Of a stretch of DNA of 64,000 nucleotides, positions 54,771 through 63,176 are shown in pieces. A program made the translations under genes and the position numbers. The notes below the pieces were generated by a model, which searched no databases, had not been told where the DNA came from, and worked only from the letters and a program-made list of their open reading frames with translations. How positions within the stretch are numbered: the first letter of the stretch is position 1; each line of letters begins with the position of its first letter. The DNA is from Opitutia bacterium (GTDB lineage Bacteria; Verrucomicrobiota; Verrucomicrobiia; Opitutales; Opitutaceae), in the NCBI GenBank assembly GCA_016187945.1, contig JACPIT010000008.1, positions 107,226-171,225 on the forward strand. Reading direction: 5' to 3'.

Positions 54771-55706
54771 ATGAACTGCCCCCTCGTCCGCTGTTTACCC
54801 GCCTCACTCCTCCTCATCGCCCTGCCGCTCACCCGGGCGGCGGACCTTCCGCTCTCCGAGCTGACCGTGGTATCGTCGACCGTGCACAACGGCTACGAGC
54901 GCGAAAAATTGCCCGACGGCACCGTCAAGCCGGTCCGTTACGCCTTCGGCGAGGGCACGTGCGACGCCGGCAGTGTCGCCGATGCCTCGTTGGATAAACT
55001 GAAGTTCCGCCAGGTGATCGCCGCGCTTTCCGCGCCGCTCGCCCAGCAGGGCTTTCATCCCAGCCGAAACGCGAACGAGGTCGAGCAACTGATCGTGGTC
55101 CATTGGGGTCGCACGACCGGCTGGGACGGTGGCGCCGGCTATGGCAACGTTTACGGCAATCTGAATCGGCTCCACAGCGCGATGGTGGCCACCTTCCCGA
55201 CGTTGAACCCGGGCGATAAACCAGACCCCAACGCCACCCGGACCCGCGGGCTCGGAGGCACGCCTGGCGCCGCCAGCGAGATGGATCAGTTGATGCTCAT
55301 GCTCCAAATGCAGGACGACGCACGCGCCCGCCAGAACGGCCGGAACTCCCGGCTGCTCGGCTATCACGACACGCTGAGACGCATCCCGACCTACTGGGGC
55401 AACATGGTCCGCTCCGAGCGCGAGGACTTGATCGGAGAACTCGAAGACGATCGCTACTACGTCATCCTTGCGGCCTACGATTTCCAGGTCGCGAAGAAGG
55501 AGCAGAAACCAAAAGTTCTCTGGGTCACCCGCTTCAGCCTGGTCGCGCATGGCAACGATTTCGACGATTCCATCGATCGCATGGTGGCGGCCGCTGCCGC
55601 CCACTTCGGACGCTCGACCCACGGACTGCACCGAGAGGGCATGCGCGAAGCCCGCGCCATTCCCGGCAAGCTCGAGGTGATCGATCACGAAGAACCGACG
55701 AGGTAG
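54771..55706 (+). CDS. Tandem secreted family, copy 4, mosaic (function unknown)
   Basis: 311 residues with almost the same signal peptide as copy 3. The first about 125 residues and the stretch from DDRYYVILAAYDFQVAKK to the end follow copy 3. The middle (TFPTLNPGDKPDPNA, DQLMLMLQMQDDARAR, RRIPTYWGNMV, LIGELEDD) follows copy 1 instead. The gene therefore looks like a recombinant of two family lineages. All family blocks are intact and the frame is open, so it is probably functional. It is followed by an inverted repeat and the convergent GH51-GH3 unit. Confidence 0.85.
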   Translation: MNCPLVRCLPASLLLIALPLTRAADLPLSELTVVSSTVHNGYEREKLPDGTVKPVRYAFGEGTCDAGSVADASLDKLKFRQVIAALSAPLAQQGFHPSRNANEVEQLIVVHWGRTTGWDGGAGYGNVYGNLNRLHSAMVATFPTLNPGDKPDPNATRTRGLGGTPGAASEMDQLMLMLQMQDDARARQNGRNSRLLGYHDTLRRIPTYWGNMVRSEREDLIGELEDDRYYVILAAYDFQVAKKEQKPKVLWVTRFSLVAHGNDFDDSIDRMVAAAAAHFGRSTHGLHREGMREARAIPGKLEVIDHEEPTR

Positions 55707-55735
55707 GCCGCCGATCGAGCCTGCGAAGGTCGGAA

Positions 55736-55822
55736 AGGTGGAGCGAGTTGACCCCAACGCGCTCTGAAACCTTCACTCGCGACGGAGTCGCTCGAACGCG
55801 TTGAGGTCAACGCGTTCCACCT
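55736..55822. repeat. 26-bp inverted repeat (AGGTGGA-CGCGTTGA type)
   Basis: The left arm, 55736-55761 (AGGTGGAGCGAGTTGACC onward), and the right arm, 55797-55822 (CGCGTTGAGGTCAACGCG onward), are imperfect reverse complements. A 35-base spacer contains a small GCGAC/GTCGC hairpin. It sits between two convergent genes and could act as a bidirectional terminator; its shape suggests a dispersed repeat. Confidence 0.6.
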
Positions 55823-55852
55823 CGCCAACAGAGCGCGCCGGTCGCGATCGGA

Positions 55853-58504
55853 TCAGCGCCGCACCGCGAGCGACGCCGTGAGCGGCGCGCGATCGGACGC
55901 GGGGCCGGCGGAGAGACGCCAAGTTCCGGGGTCGACCACATAGCGGTCGGCGGAGTCGTCCCAACGGCGCAGGCGCTCGACCGGCACGTCGATTTCCACG
56001 AGGCGCGTCTCGCCCGCCTTGAGCGGCACGCGGGCGAAGCCGACGAGTTGGCGCAACGGCATCGGCACCGGCGGATTTTCGGCGGTCGCGTAAACTTGCA
56101 CGACCTCGTCGCCGTCGCGCACGCCGGTGTTTTTCACCGTCACGGTCACGCGCACGGTTTCATCCGCGCGCGCCGATGAGGCGGAGAGCGCGAGCTTTTC
56201 GTAGACGAAAGTGGTGTAGCTCAGGCCGTGACCGAAAGCGTAGAGCGGCCGGCCGGTGTAGTAACGATAGGTGCGATTCCGCATGCTGTAATCGGCGAAC
56301 GGCGGCAGGCCCGTCGTGTCGCGGTAAAACGTGACGGGCAGGCGGCCGGCGGGATTGGTCTCGCCGAGCAAGGCCTCGGCCACGGCGTCGGCGCCGCGCT
56401 GACCGTAATACCAGGCGAGCAGCACCGCGCCGGCTTGTGAGTCGTCGAGGCTGATCGAGCTGCCGCCGGTGAGCACGACGGCGACGGGCTTCTTCAACTC
56501 GGCCACCTTCGCGAGCAACTCGCGTTGCGGGGCGGGCAACGCGAGATCGAGGCGGTCGCCGCCCCGGAAGCCCGCGGCGTTGACGCTCATCTCCTCGCCT
56601 TCGAGATCGGGCGTGATGCCGAGCGTGAGCACGATGTGATCGGCTTCGCGGGCGGCGGCGAGCGCTCGCTCGAGTTCGTCGTTCCGGCTCGGCGTGATCC
56701 AGCCAAGCTGAACGCGGCCGGTGGGCGTGAGCTGCACGTAGTCGAGGCGCACCGCGTAGGCGCGGCCCGCTTCGAGTTGGACCGTGGCCTCGAGCGGGCG
56801 CTCGCGCTCGGGTTTCCACGAGTCGATCACGAGCCGATCGTCGAGGTGAAGTCGCACAGCGCCCTCCGCGATCACGCCGAGCCGGTATTCGCCCGAGAAC
56901 GGCGGAACGAGCACACCCGTCCAACGGGCGCCGGCATCCTTGATCGGAATACCGGCGGCGGGCTGCGCCTCGTTCCAATAGAGGTTTACCTGGAGGTCGG
57001 TGCGCGTCGAGGAGTGCCGGCCTTCGACCTTGGGCGCGGCGGTGTCCTGCTGATCATGGGCGAAGATCTCGCCGCGCAGGCCGGGCGTGGCGCGGCTGGC
57101 GTCGGTGAACAGCACGCCTTGAGCGATCGCGTTGCCGCCTGGGTGAAGCGGACGGACGAGCGGCGCGCCGCGTTCGACGAGGACTTTCACGCCGCGCGAT
57201 TCGAGCTTGGCGCGGATACCGTCGGCGAGCGTGACCTGGCGCAGCGGTGTGCCGCTGTAGTTGCCGAGCAGAGCGGAGACGTCGGAGGCGGTCGGGCCGA
57301 TGATGGCGATGGTCTTCAGCTTGGCGGGATCGAAAGGCAGCGTGCCGTCGTTCTTGAGCAGCACGAGACTCTGGCGCGCGGCCTCGAGCGCGAGCTGGTC
57401 GTGGGCAGGAGCGTTATTGGCGGACGGCGGAATCGCGCGGTAAGGCACGCGCTCCGGCGGATCGAACTGGCCGAGACGGAAGCGCAGCGCGAGGAGCCGG
57501 CGGAGCGGCACATCGAGCTCGGCTTCGGTGATGAGGCCGCGCTTGAGCGCGTCGGGCAAATTCCAATACGTGCCGCCGCTGCACAGATCGTTGCCCGCGC
57601 GGATCGCCGTGGCGCTGGCGCTCGCGGCGTCGGGCGAGAAGCGATGACCGCCTTCGCGCCACATGTCGGAGACGTTGTCCACGTCGCCGACGACGGCGCC
57701 TTGGAAACCCCAGCGCTCGCGCAGGATTTTTTGCAGCAGCTCGACGTTCGCCGGCGCGGGGATGCCGTTGACGGCATTGTAGGCGCTCATGAGCGACAGC
57801 GCCCCACCCTCGCGAATGCCGGCTTCGAAAGCGGGCAGATAGGTTTCCCACAGATCGCGCGCAGAGACGACGGCGTCGAAGGCATGGCGCTCGGGCTCGG
57901 GGCCGCTGTGCACGGCGAAGTGTTTCACGGTCGCGACCGTTTTGAGGTAGCGCGGGTCGTCGCCTTGCAGGCCCTTGATGAAGGCGACGGCGAAACGCGC
58001 CGTGAGGAACGGATCCTCGCCGTAGGTCTCCTGACCGCGGCCCCAGCGCGGGTCGCGAAAGATGTTTATGTTGGGCGACCAGATCGTGAGGCTCTCGTAG
58101 ATCTTCGTGTCACCGCCGGTGCGGGCGATGGTCTCGTTGTTTTTCGCGCGGGCTTCCGTGGAGATTACATCAGCGATCTGGCGGTGCAGCGCGGGATTCC
58201 AGGTAGCGGCGAGCGCGATGGCCTGTGGGAAAACGGTGGCGGTGCCGTTGCGCGCGACACCGTGGAGCGCCTCGTTCCACCAGCAGTATTCCGGGATGCC
58301 GAGACGCGGGATCGCGGGGTTGCCCATCATCAGCAGGGGAATTTTTTCCTGCACGGTGAGGCGCGAGATCAGGTCCTCCACGCGTTGTTCGACGGGAAGA
58401 TCCGGATCGCGGAAGGGCGGAATGTTTTCGGCGGCCAGTCTGGCGATCGCGGCCAGGCAGAGCAGCCAGAGCAAACGAACGGCGGGTCGGGCGACACTTT
58501 TCAT
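55853..58504 (-). CDS. GH3 glycosidase with PA14 domain (beta-xylosidase/glucosidase)
   Basis: 883 residues with a signal peptide (LLWLLCLAAIARLAA). The GH3 N-terminal barrel has IPEYCWWNEALHGVARNG, PNINIFRDPRWGRGQETYGEDP, ATVKHFAVHSGPE and nucleophile D274 in GAVVGDVDNVSDM. The (alpha/beta)6 domain is interrupted by a PA14 domain (about 470-610: GLRGEIFAHDQQDT to GRVQLGWITPS) and ends with an Fn3-like domain (VRVTVTVKNTGVRDGDEVVQVY). The CWWNEALHG form is common in beta-xylosidases and alpha-L-arabinosidases of GH3, so xylosidase is favoured over glucosidase. It lies 7 bases after the GH51 gene on the same strand, making an arabinose/xylose-removing pair. Confidence 0.92.
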   Translation of the reverse strand: MKSVARPAVRLLWLLCLAAIARLAAENIPPFRDPDLPVEQRVEDLISRLTVQEKIPLLMMGNPAIPRLGIPEYCWWNEALHGVARNGTATVFPQAIALAATWNPALHRQIADVISTEARAKNNETIARTGGDTKIYESLTIWSPNINIFRDPRWGRGQETYGEDPFLTARFAVAFIKGLQGDDPRYLKTVATVKHFAVHSGPEPERHAFDAVVSARDLWETYLPAFEAGIREGGALSLMSAYNAVNGIPAPANVELLQKILRERWGFQGAVVGDVDNVSDMWREGGHRFSPDAASASATAIRAGNDLCSGGTYWNLPDALKRGLITEAELDVPLRRLLALRFRLGQFDPPERVPYRAIPPSANNAPAHDQLALEAARQSLVLLKNDGTLPFDPAKLKTIAIIGPTASDVSALLGNYSGTPLRQVTLADGIRAKLESRGVKVLVERGAPLVRPLHPGGNAIAQGVLFTDASRATPGLRGEIFAHDQQDTAAPKVEGRHSSTRTDLQVNLYWNEAQPAAGIPIKDAGARWTGVLVPPFSGEYRLGVIAEGAVRLHLDDRLVIDSWKPERERPLEATVQLEAGRAYAVRLDYVQLTPTGRVQLGWITPSRNDELERALAAAREADHIVLTLGITPDLEGEEMSVNAAGFRGGDRLDLALPAPQRELLAKVAELKKPVAVVLTGGSSISLDDSQAGAVLLAWYYGQRGADAVAEALLGETNPAGRLPVTFYRDTTGLPPFADYSMRNRTYRYYTGRPLYAFGHGLSYTTFVYEKLALSASSARADETVRVTVTVKNTGVRDGDEVVQVYATAENPPVPMPLRQLVGFARVPLKAGETRLVEIDVPVERLRRWDDSADRYVVDPGTWRLSAGPASDRAPLTASLAVRR

Positions 58505-58511
58505 GGGGTGA

Positions 58512-60434
58512 TCAACGGGTTTGCAGTTTCAAAATGACGACGCTCGTGGGCGGGAGCGTATAGGAGAAGGACGGGGCGACGCCTTCGAGTGTGCTCGTGA
58601 CCGGCGCGACCTTCTTCGGCTCGCTGATCGAGTTGGTGTCCTCCGGCTTGCCCGAGAGCGTGATCACCGTGGCCGTCGATTTGAGCCCGGTGACATTCTT
58701 CAATGCGATCGGCAGCGTCTGGGCTGTCGCTTCGGAATTCACCAGCTTGATGATGATCGCTCCCGTCTTGCTGTCGCGCGTGGCGCAGCCTTGGACCAGC
58801 GTGTCCGACGATGCGACCCGCAGCAACTCATCGCCCAAATTCGTGCTGAACATCTGGAAGGCGTAGTAACTCGGCGAACCGTAAGCCGTGAGCGCATCGT
58901 AGCCGATCAGGTCGGGCCGCCACTGATGGCCGCCGGGATTCACGTTGGCCAGCAGCGGCGCGTAGCAGTGCATTTTGACGATGTCGCCATTGCGCTCCAT
59001 CGCCGCCATGAACGCCGCGTCGCCGATGGCGGCCTTCATCGAGGGCGTGACCGGCAGTTTTTTCGCGGCTTCGTCCCACGGCCGCGCGGACGCGTCCTCG
59101 TGCGCCGCCCATTCGCCGACGAAAACCTCCGGCCCGTGGCGTTTGAGATCCGCGCCCCATGTCGGTGCCTTTTTCACGAACTCCTCGGCGGCGCTGTAGT
59201 CGTGCCAGTCCCCCGCGTCGGGCTTGCGCCCGTTGTGCTGCGCCCAGGGCATGCTCGAAATCAGTTTCAGGTGCGGATACTTGGCTTTGATCGCGTCGTG
59301 AAACTGCGCGTAGCGGCCGTCGTAGGTTTTCGCTTTGTCGAAGAAGTCCTCGTTGCCGATCTCGACGTAATGCAGATCGAAGGGCTCCGGATGACCGTCC
59401 TTGGCGCGGCGCGCACCCCACGTCGTGTTCGCGTCGCCGATGACATACTCGATCTCGTCGAGCGCCTCCTGCACGAATGGCTCCAGCTCGGGCCCCGCCT
59501 TGATGTAGTCGCCCTTGAGCGAGTAACCGGCAAAGACCGCGAGGACGGGCTCGGCCTTCATGTCTTCGCACCACTCGAGAAACTCCAGCAGGCCCAGGCC
59601 GTCGCTGGAGCGGTAGCCCCAACACCCGGCGTGCCCGGGTCGGTTTTCGATCGGGCCGAGCGTCTTCTGCCACGGGAAGCGATCCTCGATCCGGTCGCCT
59701 TCCAGATAGTTGCCGCCGGGGAAGCGCAGGAACTTCGGCTTCAGGTCCACCAGCATCTGCATGATGTCCCGGCGCAGCCCGTTCGGCCGATCGTTCCAAG
59801 TCGGCGGGAACAGCGAGACCAGGCTGAACCACGCGGTGCCCGGCCGGTCGAGGCAGACGACGTAGCGCGCGTGCGCGGTTGGTGCGATGTCGCCGGTTTT
59901 CAACACCACTTCCAAACGCTGCCAGTCCGCCGAGAGACGCTCGACGGCGGCGGAAGCATAGACGGTTTTCCCGTCATCGCTTTCGATCGAGAGCGTGACC
60001 CGGCCGGCGTAATCCGGAGCCTTCGCGTAGAACGAAGCGCGATACGTGGTGTTCGGCTGCACGGGAATGCCCCAGTAGCCGCCGTTCGCAAATCCGGCGC
60101 GTTGCTGTTGCGCAAGCTTGGTCACGTCGAAACGCAGGCTCAGCGGGATCGCCTCGTTCAGGGGTTGGCTCCTGTCGAGTGACATCGCGGCATCGGCCGT
60201 GCCGTCCTTCACGACGCTCCAGTTCACCGGCGTGTCGGGATGGTCGAGGAACGCGCGATTGCGCACGAGCTCGGCGTAGAGGCCGCCATCGTAGGAGTGG
60301 TTGATCTCCTCCGTCATGAGGCCGTAGAGCCGCGGACTCACGGGACCGGTGGGCTTGGCGGCGTCGACGGAGAGTTCGCCCGCGCGCGCCAGGATAGCGG
60401 CGGCGAGCAAAAGCGAGGCAAGGATTCGTTTCAT
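58512..60434 (-). CDS. GH51 alpha-L-arabinofuranosidase
   Basis: 640 residues with a signal peptide (ILASLLLAAAILARAG). The N-terminal region (LYGLMTEEINHSYDGGLYAE, about 75-200) includes a CBM4-like sandwich. The catalytic barrel has FLRFPGGNYLEGD, acid/base E362 in YVEIGNEDFFD and nucleophile E441 in FVGEWAAH. A C-terminal beta domain follows. GH51 enzymes of this length with a leader are secreted arabinofuranosidases; some are endoglucanases. Together with GH62 and GH43 this is one of three unrelated arabinofuranosidase-type enzymes here. It starts a two-gene unit with GH3 and is divergent from the GH2 at 60690 across a 255-base control region. Confidence 0.92.
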   Translation of the reverse strand: MKRILASLLLAAAILARAGELSVDAAKPTGPVSPRLYGLMTEEINHSYDGGLYAELVRNRAFLDHPDTPVNWSVVKDGTADAAMSLDRSQPLNEAIPLSLRFDVTKLAQQQRAGFANGGYWGIPVQPNTTYRASFYAKAPDYAGRVTLSIESDDGKTVYASAAVERLSADWQRLEVVLKTGDIAPTAHARYVVCLDRPGTAWFSLVSLFPPTWNDRPNGLRRDIMQMLVDLKPKFLRFPGGNYLEGDRIEDRFPWQKTLGPIENRPGHAGCWGYRSSDGLGLLEFLEWCEDMKAEPVLAVFAGYSLKGDYIKAGPELEPFVQEALDEIEYVIGDANTTWGARRAKDGHPEPFDLHYVEIGNEDFFDKAKTYDGRYAQFHDAIKAKYPHLKLISSMPWAQHNGRKPDAGDWHDYSAAEEFVKKAPTWGADLKRHGPEVFVGEWAAHEDASARPWDEAAKKLPVTPSMKAAIGDAAFMAAMERNGDIVKMHCYAPLLANVNPGGHQWRPDLIGYDALTAYGSPSYYAFQMFSTNLGDELLRVASSDTLVQGCATRDSKTGAIIIKLVNSEATAQTLPIALKNVTGLKSTATVITLSGKPEDTNSISEPKKVAPVTSTLEGVAPSFSYTLPPTSVVILKLQTR

Positions 60435-60689
60435 GAAAAAGTTGGGGCGACTCGCACGCGACGGAGGCGTCGCGTCCAGCGCAAGGGGGGCGAGGGATTC
60501 GGGCGGCGCGAGTTTCGCTCGAAAACCGTCAATTTAGCAGAAGTCCGCCACGGCTGTCTGTCGCCAAAACATGTTATGCACTCCGCGGCGAACGGGATCG
60601 TCTCACGCCGCCAAATCGGCCCTCAATTTACCTCCCCGCCTCTCCCGCCCGCCGGCGGGAAGAGTGCCAGCGCCCCGTCGCTTCCTTTT

Positions 60690-63155
60690 ATGAAAACATC
60701 ACCCCTACCCCTTGGTGTCGCGTCCCGGCGCAACGTATTCATCGCCCTGCTCGGCCGTTTGCTCGCAGTCGCATGCGCGATGCTGAGCCTGCGCGCCGCC
60801 GCCGCCGAATCGCCGCGCCTCGTGCAATCGCTGGATGACGACTGGCGCTTTCATCTCGGCGAGTCTCCCGACGCGGTGCTCACCTCCTTCAACGACCAGA
60901 ACTGGCGCCAAGTCGATGTGCCGCACGATTACGTGGTCGAAGGAACGTTCGCCGAAAAGGAGCCCCAGCCCCGCGCCGGCGGACCGGTGAGGCAGGATTG
61001 GTATTGGCTTCACGGCTTCCTCCCCGTCGGGCCCGCGGTTTACCGGAAAACGTTTTCGCTCCCGACGAGCGCAGAGGGAAAACGTCTCTGGCTGGAGTTC
61101 GACGGCGTGTGCAGCAACAGCCACACCTGGCTGAACGGACAATTGATCGGCGCTCAATACAGCGGCTACACGCATTCGCGTTTCGACGTCACGGCCGCAG
61201 CCAAGCCCGGTGGCGACAACATCCTCGTGGTGCAGGTCGACCCGCGTTACGATGGCTGGTGGTATGAGGGCGGCGGCATCTACCGCCATGTGCGGCTCAT
61301 CACCGTCGATCCGGTGCACATCGCGCCGGACGGCGTCTTCGTGGCTCCGACCGTGAGCGGTCCCGGCGACGGCAACAAGGCCGACGCGGTCGTGGTCGCC
61401 CACGCCGACGTCACGAACACGAGTTCCGCCTCCGTGAGCACCACGGTCACGAGCGAAATCCTCGACGCGAACGACCAGGTCGTCGCCACCGCCTCGTCTG
61501 CCCACGAGCTCGGCATCAGCTCGAGCGTGAAGGTGGCGCAATCGCTCCCGCTGGCTCGAGCGACGCTCTGGTCGACGGAGAAACCAAATCTCTACCGGCT
61601 GCGCAGCACGGTCCGCGTGGCGAATCGCCTCGTCGATCAGGTGACGACGAATTTCGGCGTGCGGCACGTGCGCTTCGACGCCGCACACGGATTCTTTCTT
61701 AACGGCAAACATCTCGAACTCCAGGGCGTGAATTTGCACCAGGACCACGCGGGCGTCGGCGTCGCCGTGCCCGACCGACTCTTCACGTGGCGGCTCGAGC
61801 GGCTGAAGGAGGTCGGCTGCAACGCCATTCGCCTCTCCCACAATCCCGTCGCCCCCTTCCTCCTCGATGAATGCGATCGCCTCGGCTTCATCGTCGTCGC
61901 CGAGAATCGCCACCTGGGCGACACCTACGTCGACCAGGCGCCGAAGGAGACCCCCGCCGTCGAACACCGCGATCTCAGCGCGCTCGTGCGGCGCGACCGC
62001 AATCACCCGAGCATCGTCCTTTGGTCGCTCTGCAACGAGCAATGGATCCAGGGCACGCCGGAAGCCGCCGCCATGATCCGCGCCATGAAGCAGCGCGTCC
62101 ACGAACTAGACCCCACGCGGCCCGTCACCGCGGCGATGAACGGCGGTTTCGACAGCGCCGTCGGCATGGGCGGCGTCCTCGACGTGATCGGCGTCAACTA
62201 CAACCCGGGAGTCTACGATCCGATGCACAAACTTTTCCCGGCGACGCCGATGTTCGCCTCGGAAATCGCGAGCGAAATCAGCACGCGCGGCGTTTACGCG
62301 ACGAACCACTGGGACGGTTATTACGGCGACCGCGAGCGCGGCTACGCTTCCGCCTACAGCATCACGGCCGGCCCCGGCGGACAAACCGTCGAGAACGCCT
62401 GGCCACCGGTCGCCGCGCGCGAATTTCTCAGCGGCGGTTTCGTCTGGGCCGGCTTCGACTACAAGGGCGAGCCGCGCCCATTCGGCTGGCCGGTCGTGAA
62501 CTGCCACTACGGCTTCATGGACCTCTGCGGTTTCCCGAAAGACAGCTATTATTACTACAAGGCTTGGTGGACCGACGCGCCCGTGCTGCACCTCTTCCCA
62601 CACTGGAACTGGACGGGCAAGGAAGGCCAGGAAATCCCCGTCTGGGTTCACAGCAATTGCGACGAAGTCGAGCTGTTCCTCAACGGCGCGTCGCTCGGCA
62701 AGCAGGCCGTCACGCCGCTTCATCACCTCGAGTGGAAAGTGAAATACGCGCCCGGCAAACTCGTCGCCAAGGGCACGCGCAAAGGCGCGCCGATCGAGGC
62801 CACGCGCGAAACCACCGGCGCGCCCGCCGCGCTCCGCCTCACCGCCGACCGCTCCACGCTCACCGCCGACAACGCCGACGTCGCCGTCGTGAACGTCGAA
62901 GTCGTCGACGCGCAAGGGCGCGTCGTGCCCACCGCGGGCAACAAGATCGCGTTCGCGCTCACCGGCGCCGCGAAACTCATCGGCGTCGGCAATGGCGACC
63001 CGAGTTGCCACGAGCCCGACAAGGCAAACAGCCGCTCTGCCTTCAACGGTCTCGCCCAAGCCATCGTGCAGACCACGCACACTGCCGGCGAAATCGTGCT
63101 CGAGGCGACGTCGCCCGACCTGAAATCCGCCCGCCTCACGCTGCACAGTCGTTAA
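60690..63155 (+). CDS. GH2 beta-galactosidase-like with DUF4982-type C-terminus
   Basis: 821 residues from ATG 60690, which follows CTTCCTTTT and starts a signal-bearing N-terminus (VFIALLGRLLAVACAMLSL). The jelly-roll has VPHDYVVEGTF and WLNGQLIGAQYSGYTHSRF. The barrel has acid/base E450 in WSLCNEQW and nucleophile E525 in MFASEIASE. Later parts are WVHSNCDEVELFLNGASLG and an Ig-like domain. Its N-terminal domain resembles the truncated GH2 at 49033 in layout (YEGGGIYRHVRL vs YEGAGIYRHVSL). Beta-galactosidase is most likely; beta-glucuronidase or mannosidase cannot be excluded. It precedes xylose isomerase by 21 bases, so the two may be co-transcribed. Confidence 0.9.
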   Translation: MKTSPLPLGVASRRNVFIALLGRLLAVACAMLSLRAAAAESPRLVQSLDDDWRFHLGESPDAVLTSFNDQNWRQVDVPHDYVVEGTFAEKEPQPRAGGPVRQDWYWLHGFLPVGPAVYRKTFSLPTSAEGKRLWLEFDGVCSNSHTWLNGQLIGAQYSGYTHSRFDVTAAAKPGGDNILVVQVDPRYDGWWYEGGGIYRHVRLITVDPVHIAPDGVFVAPTVSGPGDGNKADAVVVAHADVTNTSSASVSTTVTSEILDANDQVVATASSAHELGISSSVKVAQSLPLARATLWSTEKPNLYRLRSTVRVANRLVDQVTTNFGVRHVRFDAAHGFFLNGKHLELQGVNLHQDHAGVGVAVPDRLFTWRLERLKEVGCNAIRLSHNPVAPFLLDECDRLGFIVVAENRHLGDTYVDQAPKETPAVEHRDLSALVRRDRNHPSIVLWSLCNEQWIQGTPEAAAMIRAMKQRVHELDPTRPVTAAMNGGFDSAVGMGGVLDVIGVNYNPGVYDPMHKLFPATPMFASEIASEISTRGVYATNHWDGYYGDRERGYASAYSITAGPGGQTVENAWPPVAAREFLSGGFVWAGFDYKGEPRPFGWPVVNCHYGFMDLCGFPKDSYYYYKAWWTDAPVLHLFPHWNWTGKEGQEIPVWVHSNCDEVELFLNGASLGKQAVTPLHHLEWKVKYAPGKLVAKGTRKGAPIEATRETTGAPAALRLTADRSTLTADNADVAVVNVEVVDAQGRVVPTAGNKIAFALTGAAKLIGVGNGDPSCHEPDKANSRSAFNGLAQAIVQTTHTAGEIVLEATSPDLKSARLTLHSR

Positions 63156-63176
63156 CGGCGCTTCCACTCTCTCCTC

